64,000 nucleotides of DNA from positions 2,690,001-2,754,000 of the forward strand of contig NZ_CP147404.1 in NCBI RefSeq assembly GCF_037201805.1, given 5' to 3'. How positions within the stretch are numbered: position 1 is the stretch's first letter; the number at the start of each line of letters is the position of its first letter. The notes beneath the pieces were generated by a model that saw only the letters and a list, made by a program, of their open reading frames with translations, was not told where the DNA came from and did not search any database. Below, piece after piece: positions 25,373 through 34,033 of this stretch. Made by a program: the position numbers and the translations under genes. This DNA comes from Bacillus sp. FJAT-52991 (GTDB taxonomy: Bacteria; Bacillota; Bacilli; Bacillales; Domibacillaceae).

Positions 25373-27517
25373 TTATTTCGATTGTACACACACAAGTACG
25401 CTAATCGGTTCTATTTCTAAATAATCACTTGCTTCTCTCAAAACAGCAACACCTGCCACTTCATCCTCGACAATAACTTTCCAAGGAGATGGACGGCTAG
25501 GCAATGTCACTTTACTTTTATACGGTGAAGGATGAAAAACGAGCAAAATTTCTTGCCATTCTCCATATTCCCCTACATTGCTTAATAACAATACTAACGA
25601 GCCTCCATCTGAAGCTCCTTTAATTAAATGACGGCGAATCTCTTGAGCACTTTTCAATCGAAAGGCTTCATGATGCTTTCTTATTTGAATTAAACCTTTA
25701 ATAAATTTAACAGTAGAGCCATTTTCATATTGACGATTCCAATCTAATTGATTGATCGTATCTGAACTTGTGTAGCTGTTTTCTACCCCAAACTTTGTGC
25801 GAAAAAATTCTTGTCCGCTGTGCAAAAAAGGGATACCTTGTGATAGCAACACCATTGCTGTCGCGAGACGTTGCCGCTTTTTGTTCCCTTCTACTTCACC
25901 AGGGAAACAAGCTTCTAACTTATCCCAAAGCGTATAATTATCATGTGACTCGACATAATTGACAGATTGATCTGGTTGAAGAAATAGCCCTTGTCTGTTC
26001 CCAAAGCCGATGCTCCCACCAGCGACTTGAAATGCTTCATGGCTAAGAGTTTCCCTTCCAAGTGCAAAGCCATGATCATATAAATTAAACGTACTGCCTT
26101 TAATGGTGTCTCGAAACCAATCATTAAATTGAGCAATACCGGGAAGCTTTGCTTGATTCGCTACATTCGCTTTCAACTCTTTCGCAAGTGCTGTGTTGAG
26201 CTGCCAGCCTTCTCCGAGCAAGATACAGCCTGGTTTAAGACGGTCGACCATCTTCTTCGCTTCATTCATCGTTTCAATATCGAGAATACCCATTAAATCA
26301 AAACGGAAGCCATCGACATTGTAAGTCGTTAACCAATATTGAAGCGAATCTATAATAAATTTCCTCGCCATTTTCCGTTCAGAGGCAAAATCATTGCCTA
26401 CCCCTGTGCCATTAGATGGACGGCCAAACTCGTCTTGACGAAAGAAATATCCTGGCACAATTCGTTCAAAAGCAGAGGTTTCACGAATATACACATGGTT
26501 ATATACCACATCCATAATAACGCGAATTCCTTCTTCATGAAGAGATTCAATCATTCTTTTTAATTCAATCACTCGCGTATGTGGACCTTTAGGATCAGAA
26601 CTGTAACTTCCTTCCGGCACATTAAAATAAAGTGGATTATAGCCCCAGTTATAATTAGCATGTGGCTGTGTATCTGACACACCAAAAAAGTCATTAAAAG
26701 GCAGCAATTCTAAATGAGTAATGCCCAGCTCTTTTAAATAAGCCACACCTGTCGATTGACCGAAACGGCCGCTTGTCTTCTTTTCCATAAACGCCAGATA
26801 CTTCCCCTTATGTTGCATCCCGCTATCTGGATGCATGGAAAAGTCGCGGATCGATGCTTCATAAATAATGGCATCCAGTGGAGAAGAAAAAGGTGGGAGC
26901 GAATGCGTAGAAACAGTGACTTTGTCTTCATCTAACACACACGACCACTCACTATGCAAAGAAATCGCCTTCGCGTAAGGGTCACCCGCTTCTTTCCAAT
27001 GATTGTTAACACGTAAATGATATTGATAATAGGCACCAGCTAAATCACCAGGAACGAGCGCATCGTATACTCCTTGATCACGACGAAACATTTTCGTATA
27101 TAATCCTTCCTCGCTATTTGCAGGCCGATATTTCACAAACACTTCCGTTGCTGTAGGAGCCCATAAACGAAAACGAGTAGCTTCCTTCGTATAAGAAGCA
27201 CCTAAGTCTGAACCGTCATAATAAAAAAGATCATCAAACTCACTGGTACGGATTACCCCACCAATTTGTAAATCTGTCCGCATTAATCGCTCATCAAGCA
27301 CAATGTGAGGACGACCAAATTCTGGTACGATCGGTGTGTAACAAGTATACTTCACACCATCCTCTATCTGTACTTTATCGATCATCTCAAGTTCCATCAT
27401 TTCTGCATCAAGTTCGAGAAAAAAACGCTCTGACTGACCATTATAATAATGCATAGGAAGAATCATCGTGATCACATTCAATTGATCTAAATAGGCCTCA
27501 AAAGGTCGGTTCGCCAT
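25373..27517 (-). CDS. amyX: Type I pullulanase AmyX
   Basis: This 714-residue GH13 enzyme cleaves alpha-1,6 bonds in pullulan, glycogen or starch fragments. The pullulanase signature YNWGYNPLYF is present. The four GH13 regions are visible: DVVYNHVY, the nucleophile Asp in DGFRFDLMGI, the acid Glu in LLGEGW, and VNYVESHDNYTLWD. There is an N-terminal CBM48-like domain (FRLWAPTATEVFVKY) and no signal peptide, so it is intracellular and probably debranches glycogen-like material. ATG follows AAGAGGTG. It lies directly downstream of ytlQ. Confidence 0.95.
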   Translation of the reverse strand: MANRPFEAYLDQLNVITMILPMHYYNGQSERFFLELDAEMMELEMIDKVQIEDGVKYTCYTPIVPEFGRPHIVLDERLMRTDLQIGGVIRTSEFDDLFYYDGSDLGASYTKEATRFRLWAPTATEVFVKYRPANSEEGLYTKMFRRDQGVYDALVPGDLAGAYYQYHLRVNNHWKEAGDPYAKAISLHSEWSCVLDEDKVTVSTHSLPPFSSPLDAIIYEASIRDFSMHPDSGMQHKGKYLAFMEKKTSGRFGQSTGVAYLKELGITHLELLPFNDFFGVSDTQPHANYNWGYNPLYFNVPEGSYSSDPKGPHTRVIELKRMIESLHEEGIRVIMDVVYNHVYIRETSAFERIVPGYFFRQDEFGRPSNGTGVGNDFASERKMARKFIIDSLQYWLTTYNVDGFRFDLMGILDIETMNEAKKMVDRLKPGCILLGEGWQLNTALAKELKANVANQAKLPGIAQFNDWFRDTIKGSTFNLYDHGFALGRETLSHEAFQVAGGSIGFGNRQGLFLQPDQSVNYVESHDNYTLWDKLEACFPGEVEGNKKRQRLATAMVLLSQGIPFLHSGQEFFRTKFGVENSYTSSDTINQLDWNRQYENGSTVKFIKGLIQIRKHHEAFRLKSAQEIRRHLIKGASDGGSLVLLLSNVGEYGEWQEILLVFHPSPYKSKVTLPSRPSPWKVIVEDEVAGVAVLREASDYLEIEPISVLVCVQSK

Positions 27518-27531
27518 CGTCTACACCTCTT

Positions 27532-28497
27532 TTAGTCACTTTCTTCATCCTTGAAAATAACCCCATCATCCTCTTCCCACTCTGGACGAAGAAAACTTGT
27601 CGTTTGTCCCACGTCCAGCAAGCTTTTCGCTGCTTTTAACTGCATATTTTTCAACGGAGATCTCATATTGCGAAGCCTAGTAAACCATTCCTCGAATTTC
27701 CGCTCATCAATCACTTCTAGATCATAAGGTACATTAGGATAATCGACAAACCCATTGCGAGAAATAATCGCTTTGCGAATAGGGAAGTCGACCTCATGCT
27801 GAAGAAATAACTGCTTCATAACAATTTCCATTCGGTTTAAAGCAAGAACAGGGCTTAATACTTTCGCTTCCCTTTCCCCATATCTCTTCATCCAGAATCG
27901 CTCCGTTGAACCAATGTAGACGGACTGATCCTCTTCCTCTAAGAAAGTCAAACACCAAGCTTCTGTCGGTGTAAGCAGTATAATATCTAATTCCATTGGT
28001 GCATTTTTCAACCGAAGAATCGGTTGATATAGCAACATAAACGAATCAGGGAACCTCTGCAAAAAGAACTTCAAACGCTCATCATGAAAGTATTTAAAAT
28101 CAATATATGATTTCTCACGGATTGTCGAGCTTGCCCATTTCACTTGAAAACGAAAAAGCTGGTCTAGAAACTTGTGCTTTAGCTCATCCACATGCTGTAC
28201 ATCATAAAGCTTTTCGACATCAAACAATGCTGCTTCTACCTGTTCTTGAACGTCAGATTCCTCTTCTATCTCTTTTTGTCGTTTTAACATTGATTTGATT
28301 TTATGTAGCATTCCTTCTTGAGCAATATCTTCTTCAAATTCTTCGGCACCCTCTGCGCCTTCCCATTGATTTCGTTCCCATTGCTCTTTTGTTTTTTCCC
28401 ATTGTTGTTTTTTCAAACGGACAAAATGGGAAGGGTACTTATATAAATCGATTTCATATCTCGAAATGTAATCTTGCAACTTAATTAACTGCGCCAT
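27532..28497 (-). CDS. ytlQ: YtlQ-like conserved protein, nuclease-related domain
   Basis: The 321-residue soluble protein opens with MAQLIKLQDYISRYEIDLYKYP, which I recall from B. subtilis YtlQ. The first third is highly charged and helical (KKQQWEKTKEQWERNQWEG). The rest resembles a NERD-like, nuclease-related fold (ELDIILLTPTEAWCLTF), but no clear catalytic triad is evident. The gene sits 15 bp upstream of amyX and 15 bp downstream of thpR, so the three form an operon. Function is unknown. Confidence 0.78.
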   Translation of the reverse strand: MAQLIKLQDYISRYEIDLYKYPSHFVRLKKQQWEKTKEQWERNQWEGAEGAEEFEEDIAQEGMLHKIKSMLKRQKEIEEESDVQEQVEAALFDVEKLYDVQHVDELKHKFLDQLFRFQVKWASSTIREKSYIDFKYFHDERLKFFLQRFPDSFMLLYQPILRLKNAPMELDIILLTPTEAWCLTFLEEEDQSVYIGSTERFWMKRYGEREAKVLSPVLALNRMEIVMKQLFLQHEVDFPIRKAIISRNGFVDYPNVPYDLEVIDERKFEEWFTRLRNMRSPLKNMQLKAAKSLLDVGQTTSFLRPEWEEDDGVIFKDEESD

Positions 28498-28512
28498 TGG
28501 TCATGATTCCTT

Positions 28513-29049
28513 TCATTCAGTTACTAAAAAAATATCGTGTTCTTCATATTTAGGGCTTCGATCGAGATGCGTTTTGTATAGTACCACTTTTTCAGTGAAA
28601 AAGTGGATAGCAGTTGGGCTTACTGGAGGGAGATACGCCTTTTCTCCTTGCCACTTTCTTGCCAATGTAATATGGGGACGAAATGGCCGACTCTCTAATT
28701 GAAAGCCCGCTTCACGACAAGCTGTACTCACCGCCTGCTGTAATTGATTTAGTTTAGGCTCTAGTTTCACTCCTGCCCAAAAAATACGGGGCTGTTCTTC
28801 TTTACCAAATGTGCCAAATGAATCAATCGTCAAAGCAAAGGGGGAAAACGTATCTAGCGCTTTAGTCACTCCATCCCTCGCCTTTTTTAATTTTCCCCCC
28901 TCGGCTTCTCCTAAAAAAGCTAAAGTCAAATGAAGATCCTGCTCATGAACAGCACGAGCAAAAGGAAGGTTCCTATCAAGAAATGCTTGATGCAATTGCT
29001 CCTTAATCTTTTCTGGTAAAGCGAGTGCAAAGAAATAATGATGACCCAT
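28513..29049 (-). CDS. thpR: RNA 2',3'-cyclic phosphodiesterase ThpR (2H family, YtlP)
   Basis: The 178-residue protein carries two HxTx motifs, HLTLAFLG and HITLARKW, which form the active site of the 2H phosphoesterase fold (LigT/ThpR). It probably opens 2',3'-cyclic phosphates on RNA ends. ATG follows AAAGGAG. It is the first gene of the thpR-ytlQ-amyX operon and diverges from ytkP. Confidence 0.92.
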   Translation of the reverse strand: MGHHYFFALALPEKIKEQLHQAFLDRNLPFARAVHEQDLHLTLAFLGEAEGGKLKKARDGVTKALDTFSPFALTIDSFGTFGKEEQPRIFWAGVKLEPKLNQLQQAVSTACREAGFQLESRPFRPHITLARKWQGEKAYLPPVSPTAIHFFTEKVVLYKTHLDRSPKYEEHDIFLVTE

Positions 29050-29231
29050 ACATTTACTCCTTTATCGTACAATTTACTCATATTTTATCAAAGGATTGAC
29101 ACTTACGCCAAATCTTGAAAAGATACTGTTTAATCATGGACTTTCCTTCTAATCTAATGAAAACAAATTGGATTTATCTGATTTATATGTTATTAATAAA
29201 AGTAAACGATTGCAGAAAGGAAGAGCCTTCA

Positions 29232-30158
29232 ATGAAAACTGTTCACAATATCGCTGAATTGATTGGAGATACCCCCCTTGTTAAATTAAATCGACTCAAC
29301 CCAGAGAACGGGGCCGATGTATATGTGAAGCTGGAATTTTTCAATCCGAGTAAAAGCGTGAAAGACCGGGCAGCCTTCAATATGATCATAGAAGCCGAAA
29401 AAGCGGGTGTATTAAAACCGGGTTCAACAATTATTGAACCAACAAGTGGAAACACAGGTATCGGTCTAGCAATGAATGCAGCAGCAAGAGGTTACAAAGC
29501 GATTCTTGTTATGCCGGATACGATGACAAAGGAACGGATTAATTTACTGAAAGCGTATGGAGCTAGCGTCGTGCTTACCCCCGGAAGTGAAAAGATGCCT
29601 GGTGCAATCAAAAAAGCAGAAGAGCTAGCGAAGGAAATTCCTAACAGCTTCATTCCGATGCAATTTGATAACAAAGCCAATCCAAACGCCCATCGAAAAA
29701 CGACGGCACTGGAGATCATCGAGAGCGTTCAACAAATCGGCAAAAACCTTGGTGCCTTTGTTGCCACAGCCGGCACAGGAGGCACGATTACTGGTACGGG
29801 CGAAGTGTTAAAAGAGCATTACCCGAACTTACTCGTACATGTCGTGGAACCAGCCGGATCCCCTGTCCTTTCTGGTGGAAAGCCAGGCAAACATAAGCTT
29901 GTCGGAACAAGCCCTGGATTTATTCCAAACACATTAAATGAAGATGTGTATAACTATATTTATCAAATTAAAGACGAAGATGCTTACGACATCACGCATC
30001 GACTCGCTCGGGAAGAAGGCCTTCTCGTTGGACCATCTTCAGGTGCTGCTTGCTATGCTGCGATTCAAACAGCGAGAACATTAACAAAGGATGACATCGT
30101 TATTTGTATCGCCTGCGACACAGGAGAGCGCTATTTATCGAGTGATCTTTTTGAATAA
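29232..30158 (+). CDS. ytkP: Cysteine synthase-like PLP enzyme YtkP
   Basis: The 308-residue fold-type II PLP enzyme resembles O-acetylserine sulfhydrylase. The PLP lysine is in NPSKSVKDRAA, the substrate loop is EPTSGNTGIGLA, and the phosphate-binding loop is GTGGTITGTG. B. subtilis YtkP lies at the same place and is distinct from CysK. The start at the second-half ATG (MKTVHNIAELIG) has GAAAGGAAG upstream; the frame runs 39 codons further without homology. No sulfur-responsive riboswitch is visible in front of it. Confidence 0.92.
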   Translation: MKTVHNIAELIGDTPLVKLNRLNPENGADVYVKLEFFNPSKSVKDRAAFNMIIEAEKAGVLKPGSTIIEPTSGNTGIGLAMNAAARGYKAILVMPDTMTKERINLLKAYGASVVLTPGSEKMPGAIKKAEELAKEIPNSFIPMQFDNKANPNAHRKTTALEIIESVQQIGKNLGAFVATAGTGGTITGTGEVLKEHYPNLLVHVVEPAGSPVLSGGKPGKHKLVGTSPGFIPNTLNEDVYNYIYQIKDEDAYDITHRLAREEGLLVGPSSGAACYAAIQTARTLTKDDIVICIACDTGERYLSSDLFE

Positions 30159-30174
30159 AGACTTGCTTCGTTCC

Positions 30175-30212
30175 AAAAAAAGCATGCAGAGACTCCCTGC
30201 ATGCTTTTTTAT
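30175..30212. terminator. Bidirectional terminator between ytkP and pepV
   Basis: AAAAAAGCATGCAG / CTGCATGCTTTTTT is a near-perfect stem with T-runs on both strands. Confidence 0.92.
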
Positions 30213-31633
30213 TTTTCCACAGCTAACTCCCAAATCGCTTGAGCATAAATGGCTGTCGCTTTCAGTAAATCTTCTACAAACATATGCTCATCTTTTTGAT
30301 GGGCTACATCCGCTCGACCCGGGAACAGCGCACCATAGGCAACACCTGTTTTTAATGAGCGTGCATAAGTTCCTCCACCAATCGATAATAACTGGGCCTT
30401 CTCACCTGTTTGTTCTTCATATACTTTTGCTAGTGTTTGAATAAACGGATGATCTTGCTCCACATGATGAGGCTCGCTATTTGAAAAATTTTCGATAACA
30501 ACCTTCTCTTGTTTCAAACGCTCCGTCAGTTCAGCTTTTTTCTCTGCGAACGGGAACGTCACAGGATAGCGCATATTCAAGCCTAAGCGCCCACCCTTTT
30601 GTTCATCATAGGAAAGCTTTCCAACATTAATAGTCAAATCACCTGTGATATCATCCTGATAATTGATTCCTAACGCTTTTCCACGAGAATCTTTAAAGAA
30701 AAAGCGACTTGTCCATTGGAAAAAGTGAGCGGACTGTTCATCAAGTACTCGATTCGCCAAAAATTCCACCAAATATAAACCAGCACTTTTCCCAAGATCA
30801 GGCTCCATCCCATGAGCAGATACGCCCTTCATTTCTAATACGAGCAATCCACGATCAATATAATATTGCCCATCTAAGCCATTGTCTTTCGCAAAATCAC
30901 TGTAGCTTTGTAGCAGCTCAGTTTGTCCACTATTCACCGTTAAAATCGCTTTCGCATAATCAGGCACCATATTGTAACGTCGGCCAGATTCAAACGAATG
31001 AACAAACATGTTCACCGAGTGTTCTGCCGTCGGAACAACTGGTGAGAAAACCATATCGAAATCAGCAATTCCTTTTTCTGCAAAAATAATCGGAAAATCG
31101 GCATCCGGAGCAAAACCAATCGCTGGCATTTCTTCCTTAGCAAAATAGCGATCTACACAACGCCAATCACTTTCTTCATCCGTTCCAATAATCATCCGCA
31201 CTCGTTTGTGAAAAGATTGTCCGAGCTCCTTAACAATTTTCATCGCATAATAAGCCGCCATCGTCGGCCCTTTATCATCTATTGCCCCGCGACCAAAAAT
31301 TTTGCCGTCTCTAATTTCTCCACCAAACGGATCAGTCGTCCAATCATCCCCTTCAGGAACGACATCTACATGACATAAGACCCCTAATAATTCCTCCCCT
31401 TCACCGAATTCTAAATGTCCGGCAAGGTTATCTACATTTTTACCAGTAAACCCATCCTTTTCACCAAGTGCCAACATAAAGTCAAGCGCCTCTTTCACCT
31501 GCTGTCCAAGCGGAGCATTCGCCGTTGCTCCTTCCTCATCTAACACGCTTTTTATCGCAATTAATGACTGCAAATCCCGAAGCAAATCGTCCTTTCGCTT
31601 CTCCACTTCCAACATCCAATCAATCGCCGTCAT
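30209..31633 (-). CDS. pepV: Dipeptidase PepV (M20 family, YtjP)
   Basis: The 474-residue zinc dipeptidase hydrolyses dipeptides in the cytoplasm. Metal and catalytic residues are in LCHVDVVPEGDDW, GRGAIDDKGP, GTDEESDWRC, FAPDADFPI and GGGTYARSL. The ATG chosen (MTAIDWMLEVEKRK) lies 7-8 bp from AAGGGAGT; six further codons upstream are in frame but overlap that site. Length is normal for PepV. It stands alone between ytkP (convergent) and ytzE (divergent). Confidence 0.94.
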   Translation of the reverse strand: MTAIDWMLEVEKRKDDLLRDLQSLIAIKSVLDEEGATANAPLGQQVKEALDFMLALGEKDGFTGKNVDNLAGHLEFGEGEELLGVLCHVDVVPEGDDWTTDPFGGEIRDGKIFGRGAIDDKGPTMAAYYAMKIVKELGQSFHKRVRMIIGTDEESDWRCVDRYFAKEEMPAIGFAPDADFPIIFAEKGIADFDMVFSPVVPTAEHSVNMFVHSFESGRRYNMVPDYAKAILTVNSGQTELLQSYSDFAKDNGLDGQYYIDRGLLVLEMKGVSAHGMEPDLGKSAGLYLVEFLANRVLDEQSAHFFQWTSRFFFKDSRGKALGINYQDDITGDLTINVGKLSYDEQKGGRLGLNMRYPVTFPFAEKKAELTERLKQEKVVIENFSNSEPHHVEQDHPFIQTLAKVYEEQTGEKAQLLSIGGGTYARSLKTGVAYGALFPGRADVAHQKDEHMFVEDLLKATAIYAQAIWELAVEK

Positions 31634-31772
31634 CACTGATACTCCCTTCAAAAAAACAAATATATTCCTATTCTACCCCTGATTCCCTTGAAAAGAAATA
31701 ATCTGAGAATTAGAAAATTTCAAAGTGAGGTAAAGAAGCTATTTCTGACGATAAATAACTTTTTATTATTAT

Positions 31773-31799
31773 GTTTCATCCATTGTTAAAAATGGGTAA
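31773..31799 (+). promoter_or_regulatory. Possible SigB-type promoter upstream of ytzE
   Basis: GTTTCA (31773-31778), a 15-bp spacer and GGGTAA (31794-31799). The spacer is at the long end of the SigB range. It would give a leader of about 190 nt before ytzE that includes a 9-codon ORF with a strong ribosome site. Confidence 0.4.
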
Positions 31800-31907
31800 A
31801 TATAATGTAAATAATCGTTAAATCAATCATTTTCCTAGAAAATTTGAATAAAATGAGGTAAACTGTATGTGTCAGACATCTTAAACTATTTTGTAAAGGA
31901 GCTGTCT

Positions 31908-31934
31908 GTGGCAAAAGAATTACATATTTTTTGA
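31908..31934 (+). CDS. Nine-codon ORF with a strong ribosome binding site in the ytzE leader
   Basis: GTG GCA AAA GAA TTA CAT ATT TTT TGA (MAKELHIF) lies 6 bp after TAAAGGAG. The initiation signal is as good as those of real genes nearby. A weak AGAAG/CTTCT inverted repeat follows. It might be a leader peptide, a remnant of a lost gene, or chance. Confidence 0.3.
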   Translation: MAKELHIF

Positions 31935-32004
31935 GAAGCATCAACTTCTCTGTCAACCGTCGTCTGTTGGATTGCCTCTGGAAAAAAGATGAGGGAGTGG
32001 TTTT

Positions 32005-32226
32005 TTGAAACCTTCAACAAATCGGATGCTAAATCGAATTAAATCAGTCTATATGTTTATTAGAGAAAACGGGACTGTTTCAACTCAGGAAATCGTAGAT
32101 GAATTCGGCATCACTCCTCGCACCATTCAACGTGATTTGAATGTGTTAGCCTACAACGACTTAGTCATTAGTCCAAGTCGTGGCAAGTGGACAACAACGG
32201 AAAAGAAAGTTCGAATTAGCTCTTAA
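32005..32226 (+). CDS. ytzE: YtzE, small DeoR-type helix-turn-helix protein
   Basis: The 73-residue protein is only the N-terminal DNA-binding part of the DeoR family: FIRENGTVSTQEIVDEFGITPRTIQRDL is the winged helix, followed by LAYNDLVISPSRGKW. There is no effector domain, as in B. subtilis YtzE. The start is TTG with GAGGGA upstream. Its target is unknown. It is followed by a strong terminator shared with rsuA. Confidence 0.87.
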   Translation: MKPSTNRMLNRIKSVYMFIRENGTVSTQEIVDEFGITPRTIQRDLNVLAYNDLVISPSRGKWTTTEKKVRISS

Positions 32227-32247
32227 AAAAATGAATATTGTACATTT

Positions 32248-32284
32248 AAATCCCCCGCCTAATCGACGGGGGATTCTTTACTTT
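32248..32284. terminator. Terminator between ytzE and rsuA
   Basis: AAATCCCCCG / CGGGGGATT stem with CTTTACTTTC following on the plus strand. Both convergent genes end within a few bases of it. Confidence 0.8.
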
Positions 32285-32286
32285 CT

Positions 32287-32997
32287 TTATCGATCTACTA
32301 ACAACTTTACTTCTTCTTCTGTTAATTCTCGGTATTCCCCAAGTTCTAACTCTTCATCAAGCACTAGCGGCCCCATGGAAATTCGCTGTAAATAAACGAC
32401 CTTTTTGCCGACCGCTTCAAACATGCGTTTCACTTGATGAAACTTCCCTTCTGTAATCGTCAGTTCAATGTCAGAACGAATACCACTTTTTAAAATCACT
32501 AACTCTCCAGGCTTCGTTTCGTAACCATCATCCAAAGTGACACCACGACGAAATGCTTCTACATCGCTCTCAGTTACTTCGCCGGCAATGACCGCAAAAT
32601 AAGTTTTCGGCACATGCTTTTTCGGTGACAGCAATTGATGGGCGAGCTGTCCGTCGTTGGTTATTAACAAGAGACCTTCTGTATCTTTATCGAGCCTGCC
32701 GACGGGAAACGGTTCAAATACGATATGCTCAGGTTCTAGTAAATCAACGACCGTTTCATCGCGAGTATCCTCTGTGGCTGAAATGACTCCTTGCGGCTTA
32801 TTCATCATTAAGTAAATAAATTCACGATAATGAACTTCTTCCCCATGAATAACGATATGATCTTTGTTTGGGTCCACATGCTGCTTGCCATCTTTCACAA
32901 GCTCCCCATTCACCGTCACACCGCCAGATTTCAAGATTTTCTTGACATCTTTCCGACTGCCATAGCCAAGATTGGCCAAAATTTTATCCACTCTCAT
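32287..32997 (-). CDS. rsuA: Ribosomal small-subunit pseudouridine synthase RsuA-type (YtzG)
   Basis: The 236-residue protein has an N-terminal S4 RNA-binding domain (MRVDKILANLGYGSRKDVKK) and a pseudouridine synthase domain with the catalytic aspartate in VGRLDKDTEGLLLITNDG. It is expected to modify U516-equivalent in 16S rRNA. Among in-frame ATGs, the one chosen is 6 bp from GGAGGA and fits the family start. A DMT-type transporter gene lies just upstream in the same direction. Confidence 0.93.
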   Translation of the reverse strand: MRVDKILANLGYGSRKDVKKILKSGGVTVNGELVKDGKQHVDPNKDHIVIHGEEVHYREFIYLMMNKPQGVISATEDTRDETVVDLLEPEHIVFEPFPVGRLDKDTEGLLLITNDGQLAHQLLSPKKHVPKTYFAVIAGEVTESDVEAFRRGVTLDDGYETKPGELVILKSGIRSDIELTITEGKFHQVKRMFEAVGKKVVYLQRISMGPLVLDEELELGEYRELTEEEVKLLVDR

Positions 32998-33063
32998 GAC
33001 CATTCCTCCATTCATTCCAACACATTGATCATTATAGCTTCCCCTACTACATTAAAGAAGTCT

Positions 33064-33957
33064 TTACTTTTTCGCTCGTGATAACATAAGAACAGTCGTA
33101 ATAATACAAATTGTTCCTATCCATTCACCAATACCGAAATCAACATTTAAAACGAGCACTGATAAAAAAACAGCAGATAACGGCTCCACACAAGCGAGTA
33201 AGCTCGTTTCTGACGGCTTTAAATAACGCAAACTTTCTGAATATAAATAAAAGGCAATCAGTGTACCGAAAACAATCACAAACAGTACCCCTGCAAGCGT
33301 CGGTATATTCATTATCCCTTCATACTTCCATGGAGGATGCACGAAGCTAAAGCCGAGCCCACCAAGCGTCATTCCCCAGCCGATCACAATAATGACTCCC
33401 CATCTTTTCAACAGCTCAATTGGATAGACTGTATAAAAAGCAAGAGCAACCGCTGAGCTAAGTCCCCAAAACACAGCGGGTCCTGAAATAGATAAGGCGA
33501 ATGGATTGCCACCCGTCACTAGGAAAAACGTACCTAACATAGATAGCAATACGGCGACTATTTCCTTAATCGATAGTTTAGCCTTTGAACGAAAGGTCAT
33601 ATAGAGAACAACCAATACCGGTGCCAAATATTGAAGCACTGTCGCTGTTGCTGCATTTCCATTTTCAATAGCCGCAAAGAACGTATATTGCATACCAATC
33701 ATTCCGATGACGCTCAATAAAAGAAGGGGCACTCTACTAAATCGATCTTTCCAAATAGCAAAAACTAAATCACGTTCTTTCATCGCAGCAAAACTTAGTA
33801 AGATCAGGCCTGCAAGCAAGAGCCTCACCGTCACTAGCCACTCTACACTGACTCCTTGCTGTTGAAAAAGAAATTGAGCGACTACCCCTGATCCTCCCCA
33901 AAAAATCGCGCTTGAAAGCACCATCATTATGCCTTTTACACGTGAACTAAAAGCCAT
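33064..33957 (-). CDS. EamA/DMT-family transporter
   Basis: The 297-residue protein has about ten membrane helices in two EamA-type halves. The second half contains the characteristic TLIAFYLYSESLRYLKPSETSLLACVEPL. The family exports amino acids, nucleotides or other metabolites; the substrate cannot be told. ATG follows GGGAGGGAGG. It lies between ytgP and rsuA, with a terminator separating it from ytgP. I do not recall an equivalent gene at this site in B. subtilis. Confidence 0.9.
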   Translation of the reverse strand: MAFSSRVKGIMMVLSSAIFWGGSGVVAQFLFQQQGVSVEWLVTVRLLLAGLILLSFAAMKERDLVFAIWKDRFSRVPLLLLSVIGMIGMQYTFFAAIENGNAATATVLQYLAPVLVVLYMTFRSKAKLSIKEIVAVLLSMLGTFFLVTGGNPFALSISGPAVFWGLSSAVALAFYTVYPIELLKRWGVIIVIGWGMTLGGLGFSFVHPPWKYEGIMNIPTLAGVLFVIVFGTLIAFYLYSESLRYLKPSETSLLACVEPLSAVFLSVLVLNVDFGIGEWIGTICIITTVLMLSRAKK

Positions 33958-33976
33958 TTTCCTCCCTCCCCCAATT

Positions 33977-34027
33977 AAAAAAGAGGCCTCCCCAAAAATG
34001 GTTGGCTTTCTGGGTTAGCCTCTCTAC
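33977..34027 (-). terminator. Terminator of ytgP
   Basis: GAGAGGCTAACCC pairs with GGGGAGGCCTCTTTTTT on the minus strand, just past the ytgP stop. Confidence 0.75.
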
Positions 34028-34033
34028 TTATTT

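Noticed and set aside
29096-29127. TTGACA upstream of ytkP as promoter
   Set aside because: No acceptable -10 lies 16-18 bp downstream; GATACT is 20 bp away.
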